This document shows positions 14,693 through 19,275 of a DNA stretch of 19,275 nt, piece after piece. Positions within the stretch are counted from its first letter, which is position 1. The number at the start of each line of letters is the position of its first letter. Where the stretch lies: assembly GCA_002501605.1 (NCBI GenBank), contig DANW01000039.1, positions 28,272-47,546 on the forward strand, given 5' to 3'. The translations under genes and the position numbers were made by a program. The DNA comes from Euryarchaeota archaeon UBA28 (lineage in GTDB: Archaea > Thermoplasmatota > Poseidoniia > Poseidoniales > Thalassarchaeaceae). Under the pieces are notes generated by a model, which was given only the letters and a program-made list of their open reading frames with translations, was not told the DNA's origin and did not search any database.

Positions 14693-16660
14693 ATGGTTAG
14701 TGAAGCCTCCGGATGGTATGCTAGATTAGATCAGGCCTGTCCTGATAGAATCGAGCAGATTCGCCGATGGTTGGATTTTTGGGAGACATCTACCATCTCC
14801 GGTACTCCAATCGCAGCATCCTTGCCTAGCTCTTGGCCCACTCTTCCTGCCGGTCTCCTGACTGATCCGGGCGCAGTGCTAGATAAATTGCTATCCAGAC
14901 TCGAAGCAGTTACTGACGGGCGCTCACCGAAAGGCGCTTATTCCACTCCAAGTAGACTAATCGGTTCGATTCTAGCTGATGAACTGGCTAGTGGAGGTCC
15001 ATCTAAGAAGAAGGAGTCTCCTCCCTCAGTGTCACTTTCCGCTATCCCTCCCGCATTCAGAGATTACGCTGAAAGACTCAACATGGAAGCGATGCTCACG
15101 CCCGGAAAGGACGACTATGATGATAGCTCTGATAGTACATCATCCGGCATTCCTCTACCATTTGCTGACCCATGCTGTGGAGCTGGAGTTGTTGCCTCTC
15201 AGCTAATCAGACTTCACTCTCAGAGGATCGAGAACTTGGACGAGGGGCAGAGATGTTCTGACACCCTAAAGCTGATCGAAGGGATGCAAATGATGGACTC
15301 ATCTGATATTGCTGTGGAATCCTCTAGGAGGAGGATACTCATAACTCTGGGTAAGGCTGGTCTAGTTGACTTGTCTGGAGATAGTAGAACCCAGATGATA
15401 GGTAGATCTGAGGCTGAGATGATTCTCGAGAGCAGTATTGTACAGGGAGACCCCCTTCTCGGAGAATGGCCATGGAACGAGAGACCCAGGCTATTAGTCA
15501 GTAGACCTCCTTGGATTAGAATCAAAGACAGATTTAGAGGTCATGAAAATGGAAGTATGCTCAGAAAGAGTCTCTCAAGCAAGCTACGTAATGCTCTGGA
15601 ACCTGATGGCAGTCTGAGATTCTCTGCCTTGAGAGGGAATGTCAACATGTACAGGCTGTTTCTCGAGAGATCGATTCAACTCGTGAGATCCGGAGGGAGG
15701 TTGAGAATGGTTGTTCCAGACTCATTACTGAGGGAGAAAAGTAGTGTCCCTCTGAGAAAACTTCTGGTCGACGGTAACGATTGGTTCTCAACTTGGTCCT
15801 TCCCGGATTCTCAGAGAGTGTTCCCCGGCATAACCCAAGGCGTCGCGGTAGTCGGTCTTGAAATCGGAGGAAACACGAGCAATATGATGAGCTATGGTCC
15901 TCTAACGGTAAATGACATCTCCAATGATTCGGGTCTGTCCAGAGGAGCTCCCTGTCTGGAACTAGAAAGGGGAACATGGTCATCATGGACAGATGCAACC
16001 TGGGCCGTACCAAGAATGCCTGTTGACCCATATGAAAGAAGAGGGGTCGTTGATGCGATTGGCAGACTGGCGGACAAGCCGAGGCTCTCCGAAGCAGGTA
16101 GTTGGCTGAATCCCGATGGTAATTCCGTAAGGGTCAGAGTGGGGGAGATTGACCAAAGCTCTTGGTCGGACTGTATCGAGGATTGGAGTGACGACGAGTT
16201 TGCAATACCCTTCATCAGGAGTGCTCACTTTATGTCCGTTGATGGTGAAGTCAGACTTCATCATCCCTCATTTGAAGACGATGTAGAGGAAGGCGCTATC
16301 CAGAGGTCCCAGTCCGTTTGGACGGGGGAGAGAAAGTCTACCGTCGGACCGCGAATCGCATGCCAAGCAATTCTCAATTCGAATGACAATAGGCGACTTC
16401 ACTGGGCTGTGATTCCAGAGGGTTGCGTGCTCAGTAATTCAGTCAACTACCTAGACTTCTCTGAAGAGGTCTTGGAGTCAATAGCTAATCGTGGGGCGGG
16501 GTCACTTATTTTAGGCCTTGAATGGCTCTGTAAGATAATGAATTCCAAGGATTTGGAGATCTGGTCCAAGACATGGGGCGCGAACAATAATGTGAATAAC
16601 TATGAGATTGAGAGTCTTCCTTTCCCTGTTCCGGAAGATGATTTGGCATTTTCAATATAG
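14693..16660 (+). CDS. Eco57I-like N6-adenine DNA methyltransferase homologue, altered motif IV
   Basis: The 655-residue protein has the layout of type IIG/Eco57I-like DNA adenine methyltransferases. GAYSTPSRLIGSIL at residues 81-94 is motif X-like, and FADPCCGAGVVASQL at 157-171 is motif I, which binds S-adenosylmethionine. The motif II region is MMDSSDIAVES at 200-210, and an IVQGDPL segment sits near 249. The helix-strand NMYRLFLERSIQLVRSGGRL (318-337) and VPDSLLREK follow. The C-terminal half holds a target-recognition-like region ending MNSKDLEIWSKTWG and YEIESLPFPVP, as in family members. At motif IV, expected as NPPW or a related Asn/Asp/Ser-Pro-Pro-aromatic, the sequence is SRPPWIRI with Arg271 before the prolines. 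No endonuclease motif is seen in the protein or its neighbours. It may be an inactive or DNA-binding derivative, or a divergent enzyme. Confidence 0.8.
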   Translation: MVSEASGWYARLDQACPDRIEQIRRWLDFWETSTISGTPIAASLPSSWPTLPAGLLTDPGAVLDKLLSRLEAVTDGRSPKGAYSTPSRLIGSILADELASGGPSKKKESPPSVSLSAIPPAFRDYAERLNMEAMLTPGKDDYDDSSDSTSSGIPLPFADPCCGAGVVASQLIRLHSQRIENLDEGQRCSDTLKLIEGMQMMDSSDIAVESSRRRILITLGKAGLVDLSGDSRTQMIGRSEAEMILESSIVQGDPLLGEWPWNERPRLLVSRPPWIRIKDRFRGHENGSMLRKSLSSKLRNALEPDGSLRFSALRGNVNMYRLFLERSIQLVRSGGRLRMVVPDSLLREKSSVPLRKLLVDGNDWFSTWSFPDSQRVFPGITQGVAVVGLEIGGNTSNMMSYGPLTVNDISNDSGLSRGAPCLELERGTWSSWTDATWAVPRMPVDPYERRGVVDAIGRLADKPRLSEAGSWLNPDGNSVRVRVGEIDQSSWSDCIEDWSDDEFAIPFIRSAHFMSVDGEVRLHHPSFEDDVEEGAIQRSQSVWTGERKSTVGPRIACQAILNSNDNRRLHWAVIPEGCVLSNSVNYLDFSEEVLESIANRGAGSLILGLEWLCKIMNSKDLEIWSKTWGANNNVNNYEIESLPFPVPEDDLAFSI

Positions 16661-16668
16661 TACAGACT

Positions 16669-16700
16669 GTGCTAGCACCAAAACGGAAATAGATTTCCGT
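16669..16700. repeat. Tandem palindromes downstream of the methyltransferase homologue
   Basis: GTGCTAGCAC at 16669-16678 is a perfect 10-base palindrome. Four bases later ACGGAAAT-AG-ATTTCCGT (16683-16700) is a perfect inverted repeat with eight-base arms and a two-base centre. Both lie in the 141-base gap before the NTPase gene. No T-run follows, so a classical hairpin terminator is not obvious; paired operators or a protein-binding site are alternatives. Confidence 0.6.
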
Positions 16701-16801
16701 ACTAGGGAAGAATAGGACTTGTGAGACCGAATAGACTATTATCGTTGCTTATCCTACAATGGCTTACTATCACGTGTGTGAAGCAGAGAGGGAGCGTAAT
16801 T

Positions 16802-17362
16802 ATGGGCATTAATCCTAAAATTGGTATAACCGGCCTTCCCAGATCTGGTAAGTCCGCGGTCCTAGACAAAGTTGTCAAAATGATTGAAGAGGAGAGGTCT
16901 GACTCTTCTGGAATACCTGTTATTGCAGGAATGAGGTCTGAAGCCATAATCGAGAATGGCGAGAGAGTTGGTTATGCATGTGTGGACATCGTTACTGGCG
17001 AGAGGGGAGTGATGGCTCACAAGGAAATCGACTCCCGGCACAGGGTCCTAGGATACGGTATTGACCCTAGTGAAATAGACAGGGTTGGGGTCCCAGCTAT
17101 ACTCAATGCTGTGGGTAACTGTCAATATCTGGTTGTTGATGAAGTTGGAAAGTTCACTGTAGAAAGCGAAGGTTTTGTTTCAGCTGTCAGAGAGGCACTG
17201 AAGTATGATATGCCATCTCTACTAACTCTACACAAAAAGAGTCGTCATCCTTTGCTCCAGGACATCAGGAGAAGAGATGATGGACGAATCCTAGAAGTGA
17301 CTCCGGTTAATCGTGCGCTTCTTCCATACAAAATTCTGAAGCTGATTCAACAAGACTACTGA
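16802..17362 (+). CDS. THEP1-like nucleoside-triphosphatase
   Basis: The 186-residue protein resembles the archaeal/bacterial THEP1 NTPase family (COG1618), small P-loop enzymes that hydrolyse NTPs and whose cellular role is poorly known. The Walker A loop is ITGLPRSGKSAVL at residues 9-21. IIENGERVGYACVDIVTG and the Walker B YLVVDEVGKF (about 116-125) with Asp-Glu follow, then ALKYDMPSLLTLHKKSRHPL. The family form of Walker A is usually G-x-P-G-x-G-K-T; here it reads Gly-Leu-Pro-Arg-Ser-Gly-Lys-Ser, still a valid P-loop. The ATG at 16802 follows AGAGAGGGAG by seven bases. A longer in-frame GTG form at 16721 would add an atypical hydrophobic N-terminus and was rejected. The gene lies 141 bases after the methyltransferase homologue. 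Confidence 0.85.
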   Translation: MGINPKIGITGLPRSGKSAVLDKVVKMIEEERSDSSGIPVIAGMRSEAIIENGERVGYACVDIVTGERGVMAHKEIDSRHRVLGYGIDPSEIDRVGVPAILNAVGNCQYLVVDEVGKFTVESEGFVSAVREALKYDMPSLLTLHKKSRHPLLQDIRRRDDGRILEVTPVNRALLPYKILKLIQQDY

Positions 17363-17363
17363 T

Positions 17364-17386
17364 TTAGGTGAAGTTGATTCACTTAA
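17364..17386 (+). repeat. Stem-loop after the NTPase gene
   Basis: TTAGGTGAA-GTTGA-TTCACTTAA forms nine-base arms, with one G-U pair in RNA and a five-base loop, beginning two bases after the NTPase stop. It is followed by CCCCCC rather than a T-run. It may mark the transcript end, or be an operator for the membrane protein at 17404, whose TATA-like ACTTAA overlaps the right arm. Confidence 0.5.
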
Positions 17387-17403
17387 CCCCCCTCTGACGC
17401 AAC

Positions 17404-17775
17404 ATGGAATCTCCTGCGACTCGTCTTGAGAGGGTTCTTCTGGGTGTTCTGATAGCGTTGGTTTTCCTAACCTCCATTTCTATATCAGATGGCATGATAG
17501 TTATTTTTGATGAGGATTTCACCATGGAAGACAACAGGGCATTAGTGTTCCCAGTTCTTTCAATCATTATCGGGGCCTTTTTACTGTCTTTGAGAAACGC
17601 GGCAGGAAGGGAGCATGGTGAATTCTTCCTCGATTCATGGATAAGTAGAGAACGTGAAGAGGAGATGATTCCCCGTCTGAAGAAGGAGCAGGAAGATGCT
17701 GGCGTCGAAAAAATGGGAGGGGCATGGGCCGAGCTCGAGAAAGAACACTTGGAAAAAGACTTGGAAGAGGAATAG
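17404..17775 (+). CDS. Small membrane protein of unknown function
   Basis: This 123-residue protein is not recognised. Two hydrophobic spans are visible: residues 10-28 (RVLLGVLIALVFLTSI region) and about 46-64 (LVFPVLSIIIGAFLL). A short acidic loop containing FDEDFTMEDN lies between them. The rest is a soluble, highly charged tail of about 55 residues, rich in Glu and Lys (for example LKKEQEDAGVEK and AELEKEHLEKDLEEE), probably helical. Arg and Lys around the spans suggest both ends face the cytoplasm, which is inference. The ATG at 17404 has no obvious ribosome-binding sequence. It lies between the NTPase and gcvH genes on the same strand, 41 bases after the former and 51 before the latter. 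No function can be assigned. Confidence 0.7.
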   Translation: MESPATRLERVLLGVLIALVFLTSISISDGMIVIFDEDFTMEDNRALVFPVLSIIIGAFLLSLRNAAGREHGEFFLDSWISREREEEMIPRLKKEQEDAGVEKMGGAWAELEKEHLEKDLEEE

Positions 17776-17806
17776 GAGGGACGAAGGTTTGAGTGTCAAG
17801 TCCCTC
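17776..17806 (+). repeat. Inverted repeat in the gap before gcvH
   Basis: GAGGGAC at 17776-17782 is complementary to GTCCCTC at 17800-17806, with a 17-base loop. It begins immediately after the stop of the small membrane protein gene and lies upstream of the gcvH ribosome-binding sequence. It could end the previous transcript or be part of a gcvH leader; chance is also possible at this arm length. Confidence 0.3.
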
Positions 17807-17826
17807 TCGTTCGGGATGGTGAGGAT

Positions 17827-18210
17827 ATGAGCGAGGTACCCGATGAGCTAAGATATACGAAAGAACATGAATGGATCAGGATTGAAGGGGATAATGTGGT
17901 GATTGGGGTTACTGACTATGCTCAAGATGCATTAACAGATGTTGTATGGGTTGAATTGCCGGAAATTGGGTCTGTCGTAGGGTCGATGGAGTCTTTTGCA
18001 AGTGTAGAGTCTGTGAAGTCAGTAAGCGAGATCTACGCACCGGTGAGTGGCGAGGTACTCGAAGTGAATGGCTCTCTAGAGGACTCTCCTGAACAAATCA
18101 ATGAGGACCCTTATGGAAATGGCTGGATTTGCAAGATGGCCATAAGTGATCCTGCAGAGTTAGGAGATCTTCTCGATGGGGCTACTTATCGCAGTCTCAT
18201 TGAGGAATGA
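17827..18210 (+). CDS. gcvH: Glycine cleavage system H protein (lipoyl carrier)
   Basis: GcvH carries the aminomethyl intermediate on a lipoyl-lysine arm between the P, T and L proteins of the glycine cleavage complex. The 127-residue length is standard. The fold is plain: an opening LRYTKEHEWIRIEGDNVVIG, ITDYAQ-like VTDYAQDALTDVVWVELPEIG, and the lipoylation turn FASVESVKSVSEIYAPVSGE, where Lys64 is the attachment site. VNGSLEDSPEQINEDPYGNGWI follows, as in the family. GGTGAGGAT precedes the ATG, a good ribosome-binding sequence. No gcvP or gcvT is nearby, so its partners must be encoded elsewhere, and a role in lipoate transfer alone is a possibility. The stop overlaps a short in-frame ATG of the RNase H gene. 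Confidence 0.95.
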   Translation: MSEVPDELRYTKEHEWIRIEGDNVVIGVTDYAQDALTDVVWVELPEIGSVVGSMESFASVESVKSVSEIYAPVSGEVLEVNGSLEDSPEQINEDPYGNGWICKMAISDPAELGDLLDGATYRSLIEE

Positions 18211-18212
18211 TA

Positions 18213-18749
18213 ATGGGAAAGGATTCTACTTACATCTACTTTGATGGATCTTGTGGCGAGAATAGGAATGTTGGCCCCGAAACACCAGCTGGATGGGGTT
18301 TCTGTGTGATAATTGGAGATAATGGCATAGGGAAGGGTCACGGGGAACTTGTCAAAGAAATGAGCGGTAGTGTAGTCACCGAAGCTGGTGAGGAAGGGTA
18401 TCTTGGTGCTACTGTGGGTTCCAATAATACCGCCGAATTGAGCGCTTTCGCTCATGCATTGAGGTGGATTCTCATGAGTCATAAGTCTGGTAGAGTAGTA
18501 TTGAGGGGAGATTCGGAATATGCCATGAACGTGGGCTCTGGAAAATGGAAGGGCAAGGCGAACAAGGAATTAGTTAGGTCTGTACGAAACCTATGGAATG
18601 AGGTTGCTTCCTCGAATGAGGTCACCACTGAACACGTGCGAGCCCATGACGGGCATAGGTGGAATGAGCGTGCAGATCATTTGGCATTTAGAGCTATGAA
18701 GGGAGAGTCGGCTCTTCCATTTCAATTCTGGAAGCCTGGCATGAGATAG
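18213..18749 (+). CDS. rnhA: Ribonuclease HI
   Basis: RNase HI cuts the RNA strand of RNA-DNA hybrids, including primer remnants and R-loops. The 178-residue protein has the type 1 fold with the complete acidic set: Asp11 in IYFDGSC, Glu75 in NNTAELSAF, Asp100 in LRGDSEYAMNV and Asp155 in NERADHLA. The flexible-loop histidine is His145 in VRAHDGHRWNERAD. An insert around residues 35-70 (for example KEMSGSVVTEAGEEGYLG) makes it longer than the roughly 155-residue Escherichia coli enzyme. An ATG at 18207 overlaps the gcvH stop, but GAGG at 18202-18205 is correctly spaced, at seven bases, only for the ATG at 18213, which I chose. It is probably co-transcribed and translationally coupled with gcvH. 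Many archaea rely on RNase HII, so a type 1 enzyme is worth noting but not rare. Confidence 0.93.
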   Translation: MGKDSTYIYFDGSCGENRNVGPETPAGWGFCVIIGDNGIGKGHGELVKEMSGSVVTEAGEEGYLGATVGSNNTAELSAFAHALRWILMSHKSGRVVLRGDSEYAMNVGSGKWKGKANKELVRSVRNLWNEVASSNEVTTEHVRAHDGHRWNERADHLAFRAMKGESALPFQFWKPGMR

Positions 18750-18761
18750 TGATTATTGTTC

Positions 18762-18770
18762 AATAAAATA
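18762..18770 (+). promoter_or_regulatory. A/T-rich promoter-like region before the last gene
   Basis: AATAAAATA and, further on, TTTTGAATTTAACATA (18776-18791) lie in the 78-base gap between RNase HI and the partial membrane gene. Either could be its TATA box; the second would place the transcription start near 18810. The T-rich stretch may also help end the upstream transcript. Confidence 0.35.
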
Positions 18771-18827
18771 AGCTATTTTGAATTTAACATAGTATGCCTG
18801 AATAGTGGAAGTCCTGTCCGGGGGGTT

Positions 18828-19275
18828 GTGAGTGCAATTGACTTACTCATAATACTGCTTCATCCTGTCATAGCAGTTTTCGTTATAATTTGGATATTGA
18901 GAATTAACGGTAAGTTTGGCAATAGTAATCAAAATCTGTCTCACGCTCAGGGAGTGAGCAAGGGAAAAGAAAGAACACAAAAGAAGATATATCTATTGTC
19001 ATGGATCATGGTTATCACCGGATTCGGTGCCAACATAGCGTACAATATCAGGCTAGAGAGTTGGAGTCTGAGTGGACTTTTATTTCCGGGGGGCGCAGGT
19101 TCTTTGCATACTGCAGGCGGAGTCTTTGGACTTGGGTTACTTACATACCTCAGGTTTAGAAAAAATGATCACCGATCACCACTGTTCAGGGATTCGAAGG
19201 AAGGTAAACAAGGCCTAAAATTTCAAGATATGATTCTAATCGTAATTGTAATCCATGCTTTTCTGGGTTTCCTTT
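18828..19275 (+). CDS. Partial multi-pass membrane protein resembling DUF4079
   Basis: An open frame starts with GTG at 18828 and runs off the right edge (149 residues seen, no stop). Four hydrophobic spans are visible: residues 3-24 (AIDLLIILLHPVIAVFVIIW), 54-72 (IYLLSWIMVITGFGANIAY), 93-108 (LHTAGGVFGLGLLTY) and 135-149 (MILIVIVIHAFLGFL). A basic polar loop lies between the first and second. Histidines sit in or at the ends of three spans: His12 before proline, His94 and His143. The opening LLHPVIAVF and the spacing recall DUF4079, a membrane family known mainly from cyanobacteria, and the histidine pattern recalls haem-binding b-type proteins. Both are resemblance from memory only. The GTG has a G-rich stretch just upstream; no ATG precedes it in frame. 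Function is unknown. Confidence 0.6.
   Translation, partial: MSAIDLLIILLHPVIAVFVIIWILRINGKFGNSNQNLSHAQGVSKGKERTQKKIYLLSWIMVITGFGANIAYNIRLESWSLSGLLFPGGAGSLHTAGGVFGLGLLTYLRFRKNDHRSPLFRDSKEGKQGLKFQDMILIVIVIHAFLGFL

Noticed and set aside
14693..16660. Complete type IIG restriction-modification protein
   Set aside because: No nuclease motif such as a PD-(D/E)XK segment is seen in the protein, motif IV is altered and no restriction gene adjoins it.
16721..16801. GTG-started extension of the NTPase giving a hydrophobic N-terminus
   Set aside because: The P-loop of this family sits close to the N-terminus, and a well-spaced GGGAG precedes the ATG at 16802.
17776..17826. Glycine riboswitch upstream of gcvH
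   Set aside because: The gap is only 51 bases, too small for the known glycine riboswitch, and none of its conserved core is recognised.

Overview
The window is a compact archaeal chromosome segment. It holds 18 complete protein genes and one gene cut by the right edge, on both strands, with gaps mostly under 100 bases. No gap reaches 300 bases, and I see no rRNA, tRNA, CRISPR array, insertion sequence or phage gene. Archaeal markers are the large subunit of DNA polymerase D (DP2), the large subunit of archaeal/eukaryotic-type primase (PriL), an archaeal pterin pyrophosphokinase (MptE), a Pcc1/KEOPS-type protein, archaeal phosphopantothenate synthetase and a DUF373 membrane protein. PolD points to Euryarchaeota or related lineages. 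Mixed with these are genes of bacterial flavour: MetK of the bacterial family, a CsaA-like tRNA-binding protein, RNase HI and GcvH. This mixture, the moderate base composition and the tight packing resemble planktonic Thermoplasmatota such as Marine Group II (Poseidoniales). That placement is inference.

Layout. Bases 14-1586 (minus strand): cyclophilin, then a pyrE-csaA-like operon. Bases 1714-5688 (plus): DP2. Bases 5689-6447 (minus): mptE, meeting DP2 tail to tail with no gap and divergent from priL (6513-7634, plus). Bases 7706-8890 (plus): DUF373 membrane protein, which shares its stop region with a small zinc-ribbon gene on the other strand. Bases 8887-10660 (minus): metK followed by that zinc-ribbon gene. 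Bases 10748-12738 (plus): Pcc1-like, nadC and the phosphopantothenate synthetase gene, a cofactor/tRNA-modification run whose last two genes overlap. Bases 12740-13951 (minus): an isopropylmalate/isocitrate dehydrogenase family gene. Bases 14023-18749 (plus): an unrecognised coiled-coil protein, a large Eco57I-like adenine-methyltransferase homologue, a THEP1-like NTPase, a small membrane protein, GcvH and RNase HI. A partial multi-histidine membrane protein begins at 18828.

How the genes fit together. DP2, PriL and RNase HI form a replication theme: primer synthesis, chain extension and RNA removal. PyrE, NadC, the pantothenate enzyme, MptE, MetK and the LeuB-family enzyme supply nucleotides, cofactors and amino-acid precursors. 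The least ordinary part is 14023-16800. There an orphan protein is followed by a methyltransferase-like protein that keeps the S-adenosylmethionine motif but has arginine in place of the catalytic Asn/Asp of motif IV. Two DNA palindromes follow it. I find no nuclease beside it, so this is not an obvious restriction system. It is the best candidate here for something undescribed.
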